A DNA stretch of 64,000 nt from Flagellimonas marinaquae (lineage in GTDB: Bacteria; Bacteroidota; Bacteroidia; Flavobacteriales; Flavobacteriaceae): contig NZ_CP092415.1 in assembly GCF_023716465.1 (NCBI RefSeq), positions 275,001 to 339,000 on the forward strand, read 5' to 3'. Below the pieces are notes generated by a model, which saw only the letters and a program-made list of their open reading frames with translations, had not been told where the DNA came from and searched no databases. The translations under genes and the position numbers were made by a program. Shown one piece after another: positions 1 through 9,329 of the stretch (position 1 is the first letter of the stretch; every line of letters starts with the position of its first letter).

Positions 1-1089
<1,089 letters not shown>

Positions 1090-1266
1090 ATTTCCTTGAA
1101 TGTCTGTCCGACACCCGAAAACACGAGTCCCCGCATCAAAATGGTTCTTTATAATTCTTACGCTGTCGTTACAATATGTATATGAACTTGTTTGTTTCAC
1201 TCGAACCGATAATCAAAATCAATTTCTTATCGATTTCACCTCTTCACCTATTCGGTAAAGCGGGTG

Positions 1267-1296
1267 CAAATTTACAACTGTTTTTTTATTTGGCAA
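1267..1296 (-). promoter_or_regulatory. rRNA promoter P1 (gene-proximal)
   Basis: On the minus strand a TTG (1294-1296) is followed after 19 nt by TAAATTTG (1267-1274), which matches the Bacteroidota primary-sigma consensus TTG-N19-21-TAnnTTTG. It lies about 180 nt upstream of the 16S 5' end. It is the first of three promoters spaced 128 and 135 bp apart. Confidence 0.75.
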
Positions 1297-1394
1297 GATT
1301 TTTTTGAAAAAAAATTCAAAACATTTTTTCGACCTCAAAAACAGTTTTTTTTACATGAACTTTTCCCTTGCACACCTTGGTGTTTTTCGGGCTG

Positions 1395-1425
1395 CAAATG
1401 TAAAATGCTTTTTTTGATTACACAA
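1395..1425 (-). promoter_or_regulatory. rRNA promoter P2
   Basis: A minus-strand TTG (1423-1425), a 20-nt spacer and TACATTTG (1395-1402) fit the Bacteroidota promoter consensus. The sequence just downstream, GCAGCCC, is the same as at P3, so these two promoters appear to be copies of each other. Confidence 0.75.
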
Positions 1426-1529
1426 TGCTTTGCTTTATTTTTTTCTGTTTTTTTCTTTTGCCAAAAACAGTCTTTCAAAATGCCTGTGAACGTCTCCAAA
1501 AAACAAACCCTTTGTTGTTTTTGGGGCTG

Positions 1530-1559
1530 CAAATGTAACACCATTTTGAGAATAAACAA
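1530..1559 (-). promoter_or_regulatory. rRNA promoter P3 (distal)
   Basis: A minus-strand TTG (1557-1559), a 19-nt spacer and TACATTTG (1530-1537) match the consensus exactly. The promoter and its GC-rich start region share about 25 bp with P2. The surrounding 1310-1540 region looks like an imperfect tandem duplication, in which the CAAAAACAGT and TGAAC segments also recur. Confidence 0.75.
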
Positions 1560-1737
1560 GAGGTTTTTTTAATTCTCCCAACAACATATCGTCAATCAAC
1601 TGAAAACAAAGCAGATAAAAATACAATTTTTTTGAAAAATTCAAAAGTTGCATTCGTTTTCAACCGTTTCCTTTTACAAATCGACCACAATCACCTTTTG
1701 ATACCAAGAAAATTAATGCTTATATAGTAAATAGGTA

Positions 1738-1767
1738 TTGCAGCATCTATACAAGGTATTATCTTTG
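1738..1767 (+). promoter_or_regulatory. Promoter of the thrS-infC-rpmI-rplT operon
   Basis: TTG at 1738-1740, then 19 nt, then TATCTTTG at 1760-1767, is a full Bacteroidota consensus. Transcription would start near 1774. That excludes the upstream TTG codon at 1773 as the thrS start and supports the ATG at 1803. Confidence 0.75.
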
Positions 1768-1802
1768 TCGTCTTGAAAATAAAACTTAGAAGTTTAAACA
1801 AC

Positions 1803-3743
1803 ATGATAAAGATCACATTGCCTGATGGTGCTGTAAAAGAAGTCGAAAAGGGAACTTCTCCCTTTTCTGTCGCCCAAAGTATTAGCGAAGGGCTTGCCCG
1901 AAACGTTATTTCTGCAAAGTTCAATGATACAACGGTCGAGACTTCCACCCCATTGACCACAGACGGCGCATTGACTCTTTACACTTGGAAAGATGCTGAG
2001 GGCAAAAAAGCATTTTGGCACTCTACATCCCACGTAGTCGCCCAAGCTTTGGAAGAGCTTTATCCTGGAATTAAGCTAACCATTGGTCCGGCCATTGAAA
2101 ACGGATTTTATTATGATGTGGATTTTGGCGATCATACCATTTCCGAAAAAGATTTTCCGAAGATAGAGAAGAAAGCTTTGGAAATAGCTCGAGGCAAGCA
2201 CGACTATAAAATGAGAAGCGTATCCAAAGCAGAGGCTCTTTCTTATTATAAAGAACAAGGGAACGAGTATAAGGTTGAGCTCATTGAAAACCTTGAAGAT
2301 GGTTCCATAACATTTTGCGACCATAGCACATTTACCGACCTGTGTCGAGGAGGGCATATTCCGAACACAGGCATTATAAAAGCAATTAAGCTTTTGAGCG
2401 TTGCCGGTGCTTATTGGCGCGGCGATGAAAACAATACACAGTTAACCCGCGTTTACGGTATTTCTTTTCCAAAACAGAAAGAATTAACGGAATATCTTCA
2501 GCTCTTGGAAGAGGCCAAAAAAAGGGACCACAGAAAATTAGGGAAAGAACTTGAGCTTTTCACATTTTCACAAAAGGTTGGCCAAGGCCTCCCTTTATGG
2601 TTGCCCAATGGAGCAGCATTACGTGAACGCTTGGAACAATTCCTTAAAAAAGCACAGAAGAAAGCCGGTTATGAAATGGTGGTGACCCCACATATTGGCC
2701 AAAAGGAACTTTATGTTACATCCGGTCACTATGCCAAATACGGTGAAGATAGCTTTCAACCCATACATACACCAAAAGAGGACGAAGAGTTTTTGTTAAA
2801 ACCCATGAACTGCCCTCATCATTGCGAGATTTTCAACAGCAAACCATACAGTTACAAGGATTTGCCAAAACGCTATGCGGAGTTTGGCACTGTATATAGG
2901 TACGAACAGAGTGGTGAACTGCACGGCCTTACCAGGGTAAGGGGTTTTACTCAAGACGATGCGCACATATTTTGCACCACCGAGCAATTGAACGACGAGT
3001 TCAAAAATGTTATCGATCTTACCTTATATGTACTCAACTCATTGGGTTTTGACGATTTTACGGCCCAAGTATCCATAAGGGATATGGAAAATCCCGACAA
3101 ATATATTGGTAATGCCGAAGATTGGGACAGAGCAGAGAGCGCAATTATCAACGCTGCCGAAGAGAAAGGTCTAAACTACATAATCGAAAGTGGTGAAGCT
3201 GCGTTTTATGGTCCAAAACTGGATTTTATGATAAAAGATGCCCTAGGCAGAAACTGGCAATTGGGCACCATTCAGGTTGACTATAATTTACCGAAGCGAT
3301 TTGACCTGACTTACAAAGGCAGTGATAATGAACTGCACAGACCGGTAATGATCCACCGTGCGCCCTTTGGCAGTATGGAACGATTTGTTGCCCTATTGCT
3401 GGAGCATACCGGAGGAAACTTCCCGCTTTGGTTGATTCCGACACAGGCTATTGTACTGCCCGTCAGCGAGAAACACGAAAAATATGCGGAAAAAGTTTTG
3501 AATTCGTTAGAAAATCACGAAATTCGCGCGCTCATTGATAATAGGAACGAGACGGTAGGGAAAAAAATCCGTGAAGCAGAACTCAAAAAAATTCCATTCA
3601 TGATCATTGTAGGTGAACAGGAAGAAGAGTCTGCTACCATTTCTGTTAGGCGTCATGGCGGCGAAGATTTAGGAAGTCTGAGCGTTAATGCTTTTTCAGA
3701 CTTGGTAACTACTGAAATAAATAGTACCTTAAAGTCGTTCTAA
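1803..3743 (+). CDS. thrS: Threonine--tRNA ligase
   Basis: Class II aminoacyl-tRNA synthetase that charges tRNA-Thr in the cytoplasm. It is 646 aa long, the family's usual length. In order come an N-terminal TGS domain ([10 protein letters not shown]), the editing domain with HSTSHV and the CRGGH-type segment (zinc-binding editing site), the class II catalytic core (motif 2 with the YRYEQSGEL segment, and KPMNCPHH), and a C-terminal anticodon-binding domain. The ATG at 1803 is preferred because the promoter at 1738-1767 would start the transcript at about 1774. It is the first gene of the thrS-infC-rpmI-rplT operon, an arrangement known in many bacteria. Confidence 0.97.
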   Translation: MIKITLPDGAVKEVEKGTSPFSVAQSISEGLARNVISAKFNDTTVETSTPLTTDGALTLYTWKDAEGKKAFWHSTSHVVAQALEELYPGIKLTIGPAIENGFYYDVDFGDHTISEKDFPKIEKKALEIARGKHDYKMRSVSKAEALSYYKEQGNEYKVELIENLEDGSITFCDHSTFTDLCRGGHIPNTGIIKAIKLLSVAGAYWRGDENNTQLTRVYGISFPKQKELTEYLQLLEEAKKRDHRKLGKELELFTFSQKVGQGLPLWLPNGAALRERLEQFLKKAQKKAGYEMVVTPHIGQKELYVTSGHYAKYGEDSFQPIHTPKEDEEFLLKPMNCPHHCEIFNSKPYSYKDLPKRYAEFGTVYRYEQSGELHGLTRVRGFTQDDAHIFCTTEQLNDEFKNVIDLTLYVLNSLGFDDFTAQVSIRDMENPDKYIGNAEDWDRAESAIINAAEEKGLNYIIESGEAAFYGPKLDFMIKDALGRNWQLGTIQVDYNLPKRFDLTYKGSDNELHRPVMIHRAPFGSMERFVALLLEHTGGNFPLWLIPTQAIVLPVSEKHEKYAEKVLNSLENHEIRALIDNRNETVGKKIREAELKKIPFMIIVGEQEEESATISVRRHGGEDLGSLSVNAFSDLVTTEINSTLKSF

Positions 3744-3779
3744 AAAATTAAGTTTAATTAAAAAGTTTACGTCATAGCA

Positions 3780-4331
3780 ATTAGAAGAAGATTTAGACCC
3801 CAACCCAGGAGGGAAAACAAAAACCCTCACAACATCAATGAAAAAATAAAAGCCCGGGAAGTACGTCTTGTCGGCGATAATGTTGAAATGGGTGTTTACC
3901 CCATATCAAAAGCTAGGGAAATAGCAACCGAACAGGAATTGGACCTGGTAGAAATTTCACCAAATGCCGAACCCCCTGTTTGTAAGGTAATGGACTATAA
4001 AAAGTTCCTTTACGAGCAAAAGAAACGTGACAAAGCCATGAAGGCCAAAGCGAGTAAAGTGGTCGTAAAGGAAATTAGATTTGGCCCACAGACGGATGAT
4101 CATGATTACGATTTCAAGAAAAGACACGCAGAGAAATTCTTGAAAGACGGAGCCAAGTTAAAAGCCTATGTATTCTTTAAAGGACGTTCCATCGTTTATA
4201 AAGATCAAGGCGAAATATTACTTCTAAGGTTGGCACAGGAATTGGAAGACCTAGGTAAGGTTGAGCAAATGCCAAAATTGGAAGGTAAGCGAATGACCAT
4301 GTTCATCGCACCCAAAACAAGTAAAAAATAA
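3780..4331 (+). CDS. infC: Translation initiation factor IF-3, non-AUG start
   Basis: IF-3 binds the 30S subunit, prevents premature 50S joining and checks the start codon. The part after the ATG at 3888 lacks the conserved IF-3 N-terminal segment. Reading the same frame upstream recovers it (RRRFRPQP, then [18 protein letters not shown]). There is no ATG, GTG or TTG between the upstream in-frame stop (3759-3761) and 3888, so translation probably begins at ATT 3780 (183 aa) or ATA 3774. E. coli infC uses AUU, which lets IF-3 repress its own synthesis, and the same logic probably applies here. It lies 36 nt after thrS. Confidence 0.93.
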   Translation: MRRRFRPQPRRENKNPHNINEKIKAREVRLVGDNVEMGVYPISKAREIATEQELDLVEISPNAEPPVCKVMDYKKFLYEQKKRDKAMKAKASKVVVKEIRFGPQTDDHDYDFKKRHAEKFLKDGAKLKAYVFFKGRSIVYKDQGEILLLRLAQELEDLGKVEQMPKLEGKRMTMFIAPKTSKK

Positions 4332-4377
4332 AACCGAACATAGTTCGGTCTAATAAGCGGAGTTAAATACTAGGAAA

Positions 4378-4575
4378 ATGCCTAAGATGAAAACAAAATC
4401 CAGTGCCAAAAAGCGTTTTAAGCTTACCGGTTCTGGTAAAATCAAAAGAAAGCACGCTTTTAAGAGTCACATTTTGACCAAAAAATCTAAAAAGCGAAAG
4501 CTGAAGTTGACCCATTCCACTTTGGTTCACAAAGCGGATGAGGACAACATCAAAGAACAGTTACGTTTAAAATAA
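4378..4575 (+). CDS. rpmI: Large-subunit ribosomal protein L35 (bL35)
   Basis: Small, very basic 65-aa ribosomal protein beginning with the [19 protein letters not shown] signature of bL35. It lies between infC and rplT in the conserved order. A 7-bp hairpin (ACCGAAC/GTTCGGT, 4333-4349) stands directly after the infC stop and before this gene. It could modulate translation or processing, but it has no T-run and is not a terminator. Confidence 0.97.
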   Translation: MPKMKTKSSAKKRFKLTGSGKIKRKHAFKSHILTKKSKKRKLKLTHSTLVHKADEDNIKEQLRLK

Positions 4576-4665
4576 TTGTTCACCGGTACATTATTTATTA
4601 ACCATGGAGTCGGGCCAACCAAGTCCTCAAAAATTGAGGCGCCTGCTACAAAAAAATGACACATT

Positions 4666-5010
4666 ATGCCAAGATCAGTAAATTCAGTTGCTTCACGAGC
4701 TAGAAGAAAAAAAGTGATGAAGCAAGCCAAAGGTTACTTTGGAAGACGTAAAAACGTTTGGACGGTAGCCAAAAATGCGGTAGAAAAAGCAATGCTTTAC
4801 GCTTACCGTGATAGAAGAAACAAAAAGCGTACTTTCCGTTCGCTATGGATTACCCGTATCAATGCTGGTGCCAGAATGCACGGAATGTCTTACTCTCAAT
4901 TTATGGGTAAAGTAAAAGCCAATGGAATAGAGCTTAACAGAAAAGTTCTTGCCGATTTGGCCATGAACCACCCAGATGCTTTCAAGGCAATCGTTGAGAA
5001 AGTAAAGTAA
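4666..5010 (+). CDS. rplT: Large-subunit ribosomal protein L20 (bL20)
   Basis: 114-aa bL20, a 23S rRNA-binding assembly protein, with the typical start [15 protein letters not shown] and the YFGRRKNVW segment. It closes the operon. In several bacteria L20 represses rpmI-rplT by binding its own leader. The 90-nt gap after rpmI contains a small hairpin (CCTCAAAAATTGAGG, around 4624-4638), but I cannot show that it is an L20 target. Confidence 0.97.
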   Translation: MPRSVNSVASRARRKKVMKQAKGYFGRRKNVWTVAKNAVEKAMLYAYRDRRNKKRTFRSLWITRINAGARMHGMSYSQFMGKVKANGIELNRKVLADLAMNHPDAFKAIVEKVK

Positions 5011-5041
5011 AAAGTTAATATAAACTTACCCCGCTTATTTT

Positions 5042-5070
5042 AAGATCCCGCCTCGTGCGGGATCTTTTAT
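5042..5070 (+). terminator. Rho-independent terminator after rplT
   Basis: A 10-bp perfect stem, AAGATCCCGC (5042-5051) with GCGGGATCTT (5057-5066), has a 5-nt loop and a T-rich tail. It lies between convergent genes, ending the ribosomal operon and possibly also the minus-strand gene at 5114. Confidence 0.85.
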
Positions 5071-5113
5071 TTTATATATGTTCTCCACTGGGCAAAAACC
5101 GATACGACTTCAT

Positions 5114-5536
5114 TTATTGACCATAAGCGGTAACCACCAATTGCCGGCCCGAAGCTTGGTTACGATGTTCGCACAGGTAAATACCTTGCCATATACCCAT
5201 GTTCAATCTACCCTGGGTTATAGGAATCTGTACCGAAGTTCCCATTAGGGAGGCCTTGATGTGAGCGGGCATGTCGTCCGGTCCTTCGTAAGTATGCACG
5301 TAATACGGCGCATTTTCAGGTACCATCATATTCATGTGGCTTTCAAAATCTGTTCGAACCGTGGGATCCGCATTCTCGTTGATCGTTAAACTGGCCGAAG
5401 TATGCTTGATGAAGACCTGCAAAAACCCAGTGTTTATCTTTCGGAGTTCAGGCAAGGCATCAAGAATTATATCCGTAATCAAATGGAATCCTCTAGAATA
5501 AGACCGTAGTTGTATTTCTTTCTGATAAAAATTCAT
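5114..5536 (-). CDS. YjbQ/UPF0047 family protein
   Basis: 140-aa single-domain protein of the YjbQ family (secondary thiamine-phosphate synthase-like), known from many bacteria and archaea. Visible hallmarks are KHTSASLTINENADPTV, the GTSVQIPITQGRL segment and LCEHR near the C-terminus, which contribute the conserved Thr, Ser, Asn and His/Glu cluster of the family pocket. The length is normal and there is no signal peptide, so it is cytosolic. The physiological role of the family is poorly defined. The gene converges on rplT, with a terminator between them. Confidence 0.9.
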   Translation of the reverse strand: MNFYQKEIQLRSYSRGFHLITDIILDALPELRKINTGFLQVFIKHTSASLTINENADPTVRTDFESHMNMMVPENAPYYVHTYEGPDDMPAHIKASLMGTSVQIPITQGRLNMGIWQGIYLCEHRNQASGRQLVVTAYGQ

Positions 5537-5587
5537 GCCAAAAAATTCTCTTGCCCGAAATTAATATAAAGTTTACCAAAACTACCG

Positions 5588-5616
5588 TTGCTATCTGTGA
5601 ATATAAAATACCTTTG
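5588..5616 (+). promoter_or_regulatory. Probable promoter of the HAD phosphatase gene
   Basis: TTG at 5588-5590 and TACCTTTG at 5609-5616 are separated by 18 nt, one less than the usual Bacteroidota spacing. The gene starts 17 nt downstream, giving a very short leader. Confidence 0.5.
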
Positions 5617-5633
5617 TGGCTTAACTATTTTAC

Positions 5634-6425
5634 ATGGATTTATCACAAATTAAGATGGTGGTCACCGATATGGATGGGACTCTATTAAATTCCAACCATG
5701 AGGTAAGCCCCCGTTTTTTTGAAATATATCAAGAACTCAAAAAGAAAAATATTGCTTTTGTAGCAGCGAGTGGCAGACAGTACCATAGCATGGTCGATAA
5801 ATTGGATTCCATCAAGAACGAAATTTTGATAATTGCCGAAAACGGGGCCCTGATCAAAAAACAGGAACAAACCTTGCTCTCGACCCCAATTAGCACATCC
5901 GAAGTACACCGCATCCTGGACACCGTGCTTCCTTTGGAGCATGTACATCCTGTGCTATGCTGTCAAAACAATGCCTTTGTAGGTGGTACTTCCAATGAGT
6001 TTATAGACATGCTTCGTGAATACTATTCGGAGTTTGAAATAGTAGATCACCAAAAACAAGTGGATGAAGAGGTCTTAAAAATTGCCATCTACCATTTTGA
6101 GAGCTCCGAAAAGCACATTTTTCCTCATGTAAAACATCTGGAACGCGACTTAAAAGTTAAGGTCTCAGGTGCCAACTGGGTCGATATTTCCGACTTAAAC
6201 GCACATAAGGGCTATGCCCTGCAAAAGGTAATGGATCAATACAATATCTCTTCCAACGAAATAATGGTATTTGGGGACTACAACAACGACTTAGAAATGC
6301 TTCAATTGTCGGATTATAGTTTTGCCATGGCCAATGCACACCCCAATGTGCTAAAAACAGCGAAATACACAACCAGTAGCAACGACGATTATGGTGTGGA
6401 GCGCATTTTGGAAAAACTCCTCTAA
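5634..6425 (+). CDS. Cof-type HAD-IIB family hydrolase
   Basis: 263-aa cytosolic phosphatase of the haloacid dehalogenase superfamily. HAD motif I is DMDGTLL at residues 11-17 (nucleophile and acid/base Asp). Motif II is in VAASGRQ. Motif III is Lys in the AHKGYAL segment. Motif IV is GDYNNDLEML. The long insert between motifs II and III is the Cof (type IIB) cap, as in sugar-phosphate and FMN phosphatases. The substrate cannot be read from sequence. It is monocistronic, with its own promoter. Confidence 0.92.
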   Translation: MDLSQIKMVVTDMDGTLLNSNHEVSPRFFEIYQELKKKNIAFVAASGRQYHSMVDKLDSIKNEILIIAENGALIKKQEQTLLSTPISTSEVHRILDTVLPLEHVHPVLCCQNNAFVGGTSNEFIDMLREYYSEFEIVDHQKQVDEEVLKIAIYHFESSEKHIFPHVKHLERDLKVKVSGANWVDISDLNAHKGYALQKVMDQYNISSNEIMVFGDYNNDLEMLQLSDYSFAMANAHPNVLKTAKYTTSSNDDYGVERILEKLL

Positions 6426-6520
6426 GATTTTCTGACCGAATTGTATTTTTTATATATCTTTATGATTAGCAGCTGATTACGTCGATTGCAACTTCCCCCG
6501 TTTTTTAAAAAATCAATCGT

Positions 6521-7039
6521 ATGAAAAATATAGCATACGCAGTGGTCCTTATATTTCTTCTTGCTGGTTGTGACAACAAAATCGTCGAATCCCAAATCGA
6601 TCATGCCAAAGACTCTGCCCAAATTATTGAAAGTATTGATGCTTGGGATAAAGCCTGGGAATCAAAAGATCTTCAACTTGCAATAAAATATTATGCCGAT
6701 GAAATAGACTGGACCAATGCCTTTGGTGATAGGGCACGATCCAAGGAAGATTTACAAAAACTCTTGGAATCGATTTTTGGATTGAATTTTGTTATGTCCG
6801 GAGAAAACAATTATGGAGCGAACGATATCCGTTTTCCAAATGATTCCATTGCCACGGTACGAACACAAAACATCCGTACAAATCAAAAATGGCCCGATGG
6901 AACACCCATGGACGACAGGATAATCAACCACTTGAGGGTGTATCAAAATATGCAGGGAAAATGGTTGATCACCGATCACATGATCAGTCAGGCATGGCCA
7001 AAAAATAAACCGGTGGATAGTCTCACCATAAAAAAGTAA
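6521..7039 (+). CDS. NTF2-like (SnoaL/DUF4440-type) lipoprotein
   Basis: 172 aa. The N-terminus is a lipoprotein signal (hydrophobic stretch, then LLAGC with Cys at about residue 17). The rest resembles the NTF2-like/SgcJ-EcaC fold: an N-terminal helix pair (SIDAWDKAWESKDLQLAIKYYA), then beta segments ending in GKWLITDHM. Such proteins often bind small molecules or act as ketosteroid-isomerase-like enzymes. No defined active site can be named here. It probably sits on the periplasmic face of a membrane. Confidence 0.7.
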   Translation: MKNIAYAVVLIFLLAGCDNKIVESQIDHAKDSAQIIESIDAWDKAWESKDLQLAIKYYADEIDWTNAFGDRARSKEDLQKLLESIFGLNFVMSGENNYGANDIRFPNDSIATVRTQNIRTNQKWPDGTPMDDRIINHLRVYQNMQGKWLITDHMISQAWPKNKPVDSLTIKK

Positions 7040-7148
7040 TCAAAACTATTTCCGGCTTGGCACTGCAGAAGCACTTTCCAATTAATTTTATGATTCAGCA
7101 ATAGGATAATTTGTACCTTAAGGTCATTGATAACCAAACACCAACACT

Positions 7149-8039
7149 ATGGCATCACTAAAAAAAGAAGACATTAAACAAGAGGTTTTTGACCTATACG
7201 ACAAATATGCCCACAATCAGTTAGATCGTAGAGAGTTTATGGAGAAGCTTTCCGTTTATGCCGTAGGTGGCATCACTCTGGCATCCCTGCTCAGTTTTGT
7301 GATGCCCAATTACAAGGACACCTTGACCGTATCTCCCAATGATCCGGAATTGGATTCCAAGTTCATTACTTATAATTCCCCAAAGGGCGGTGGAGAAATC
7401 AAGGGGTTGTTGTCCAAGCCAAAAAACAGCTCCGGTAAAATGGGCGGTGTAGTTGTGGTGCACGAAAACCGAGGCCTTAATCCTTATATTGAAGATGTGG
7501 GAAGAAGAGCTGCCAAGGCAGGCTTTATTTCGTTGGCTCCGGATGCCCTCACCCCACTTGGAGGCTATCCCGGAAATGATGACGAGGGAAGGGCGATGCA
7601 ACGGGAACGGGACCGTAACGAGATGTTGGAGGATTTTATCTCCGCTTACGAATATCTCAAAAACCATGAAAACTGCAACGGTAAAGTGGGGGTAGTCGGC
7701 TTTTGTTTTGGCGGATGGATTTCGAACATGATGGCCGTAAAAGTACCGGAATTGGCCGCTGCTGTTCCTTTTTATGGCAGTCAGCCCAAGGAGGAGAAGG
7801 AAGTGGCCCAAATAAAAGCCCCCCTATTAATTCATTTTGCAGGATTGGATGAACGGGTAAATGCTGGTTGGGAAGACTACGAGGCCAAATTAAAAAAATT
7901 CGACAAAGCATACGAAGCGCATTTTTACCCCGATGTCAACCACGGTTTCCATAATAATACCACCCCCCGTTTTGATGAGGCATCAGCCAATTTAGCGTGG
8001 GAAAGGACCATAGATTTCTTCAAAAAGCACTTGAGCTAG
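7149..8039 (+). CDS. Dienelactone hydrolase family protein, exported
   Basis: 296-aa alpha/beta hydrolase. The nucleophile elbow GFCFGG carries the dienelactone-hydrolase Cys. The acid Asp is in AGLDERVNAGW and the catalytic His in VNHGFHN. The N-terminal LDRREFMEKL followed by a hydrophobic stretch resembles a Tat-type signal and anchor, a layout seen in Bacteroidota homologues. The substrate is unknown (lactone or ester). Its stop codon overlaps that of the convergent gene at 8036 through a shared CTAG. Confidence 0.88.
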   Translation: MASLKKEDIKQEVFDLYDKYAHNQLDRREFMEKLSVYAVGGITLASLLSFVMPNYKDTLTVSPNDPELDSKFITYNSPKGGGEIKGLLSKPKNSSGKMGGVVVVHENRGLNPYIEDVGRRAAKAGFISLAPDALTPLGGYPGNDDEGRAMQRERDRNEMLEDFISAYEYLKNHENCNGKVGVVGFCFGGWISNMMAVKVPELAAAVPFYGSQPKEEKEVAQIKAPLLIHFAGLDERVNAGWEDYEAKLKKFDKAYEAHFYPDVNHGFHNNTTPRFDEASANLAWERTIDFFKKHLS

Positions 8040-9277
8040 GTCTTTTGCTTCTTTTTGCGGGCAGCAGGGAACAAAACGTTGTTCAAAATCAAACGATAAC
8101 CGGGCGAAGTAGGATGCAGTTCCAGCTCCGTTTTCGGGTCTCCTACCCTATGCTGATAATCTTCCGGATCGTGACCACCATAAAAAGTAAAGAAACCCTT
8201 TCCTTTAATACCATGGATATACCTGGCCTCTCCATTGATTTTGTTCTCGCCCAAAACCATAACGGTCGGTTTGATCTGCGCTCTGGTGTAGGCTGTTGTT
8301 TGCCCCATAAACCCTTTTACCAAACTTGTATGGTTTTGTGTTAACATAGTGGGCACCGGATCCCATTTAGCGGAAAATTCCATCAACGAAAAGTAATCTG
8401 ATTCCTTGGGGACATTGGCTCGCTTATTTGTCATATCGATGGATGAAAACTCGTAGCGGATGGGGTTTCGTTCTAAAGTAAAATTGGTGAAGGCGAACGT
8501 ATTGTTGAAATTAAGTTTGGCCTGATAATTCGCATCCGAGGGATCCCCATCGAACATAGGTTCGCAAATATCCACATCTTCTGCCGCAAGGGCAATATCA
8601 AAACTATCGGTCGCGGAACACATGGCAAACATAAACCCACCTCCGATAACATAATTTCTTATTTTTAGGGCCACTGCCAATTTCTGATCGGAGACCTTGG
8701 CATAGCCGAGACTTTTGGCCAACTCTTCTGCCTTCTCCTTATCTCTGATGTACCATGGTGCTGCACGGTAATGTCCGTAAAATCGGCCGTATTGACCTGT
8801 AAAATCTTCATGGTGGAGGTGCAGCCAATCGTACAAGGCCAGTTTATCTCCTAAAACCTCGGTATCATAAATGGTTGTATAGGGAATCTCGGCATAGGTA
8901 AGCACCATGGTAACGGCATCGTCCCAAGGTTGGTTTCCCTTTGGGGAATACACGGCAATCTTTGGTGCTTTTTCTAGGATTACCGCATCTTGATTTTGGG
9001 AAGGACTGGAAATGTCATCCAAGATTTGCTCGGCCTGTGCGTCGGACAAGACCTCAAAGGAAACACCTCGAATTTGGCATTCCTTTCGAATGGCATCTCC
9101 ATCGGGCAAAATAAAGGAACCGCCCCGATAATTGAGCAACCATTGCACTTTTTGTTGTTTGGAGAGTACCCAATAGGTTATTCCGTAAGCTTTTAAATGA
9201 TTTTTCTGCCCTTCGGCATCCATTGGAATCAGAATAACGGAGGCTGAAGCTTTAAAGAAAAAAAACAAAACAAACAT
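8036..9277 (-). CDS. Secreted protein of the Bacteroidota 'asparagine synthetase B'-annotated family
   Basis: About 413 aa. A signal peptide (MFVLFFFFKASAS) is followed by a mature region rich in conserved aromatic and Gly residues. The frame is open back to 9361, but the ATG at 9277 puts a signal peptide at the N-terminus and avoids overlap with dnaB. The segment YVIGGGFMFAMCSATDSF looks like a glutamine-amidotransferase-type elbow with Cys. No ATP-pyrophosphatase (SGGxDS) motif is visible, so it does not look like a true asparagine synthetase despite the label its homologues often carry. Function unknown. It lies just downstream of dnaB. Confidence 0.7.
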   Translation of the reverse strand: MFVLFFFFKASASVILIPMDAEGQKNHLKAYGITYWVLSKQQKVQWLLNYRGGSFILPDGDAIRKECQIRGVSFEVLSDAQAEQILDDISSPSQNQDAVILEKAPKIAVYSPKGNQPWDDAVTMVLTYAEIPYTTIYDTEVLGDKLALYDWLHLHHEDFTGQYGRFYGHYRAAPWYIRDKEKAEELAKSLGYAKVSDQKLAVALKIRNYVIGGGFMFAMCSATDSFDIALAAEDVDICEPMFDGDPSDANYQAKLNFNNTFAFTNFTLERNPIRYEFSSIDMTNKRANVPKESDYFSLMEFSAKWDPVPTMLTQNHTSLVKGFMGQTTAYTRAQIKPTVMVLGENKINGEARYIHGIKGKGFFTFYGGHDPEDYQHRVGDPKTELELHPTSPGYRLILNNVLFPAARKKKQKT

Positions 9278-9282
9278 GTAGG

Positions 9283-9312
9283 TGAGATTTCTCGCATACG
9301 CTCGAAATGACA
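9283..9312. repeat. Short intergenic repeat of the Bacteroidota GAGATTTCTC...CGAAATGACA type
   Basis: Between dnaB and the downstream gene, the sequence has GAGATTTCTCG at its start and CTCGAAATGACA at its end, with a short variable centre. From memory, this REP-like element is widespread in intergenic spaces of Flavobacteriia. Only one copy is present in this window, so the repeat call rests on recall and not on in-window evidence. Confidence 0.4.
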
Positions 9313-9329
9313 CTTTGGAAAGTAATTTT

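Noticed and set aside
1264..1653. Open frames upstream of the 16S gene
   Set aside because: They are Phe/Lys-rich products of A/T runs and overlap the three rRNA promoters.
8036..9277. True asparagine synthetase
   Set aside because: There is no SGGxDS ATP-pyrophosphatase motif, and a signal peptide is present. The family label is kept only as a name used for homologues.
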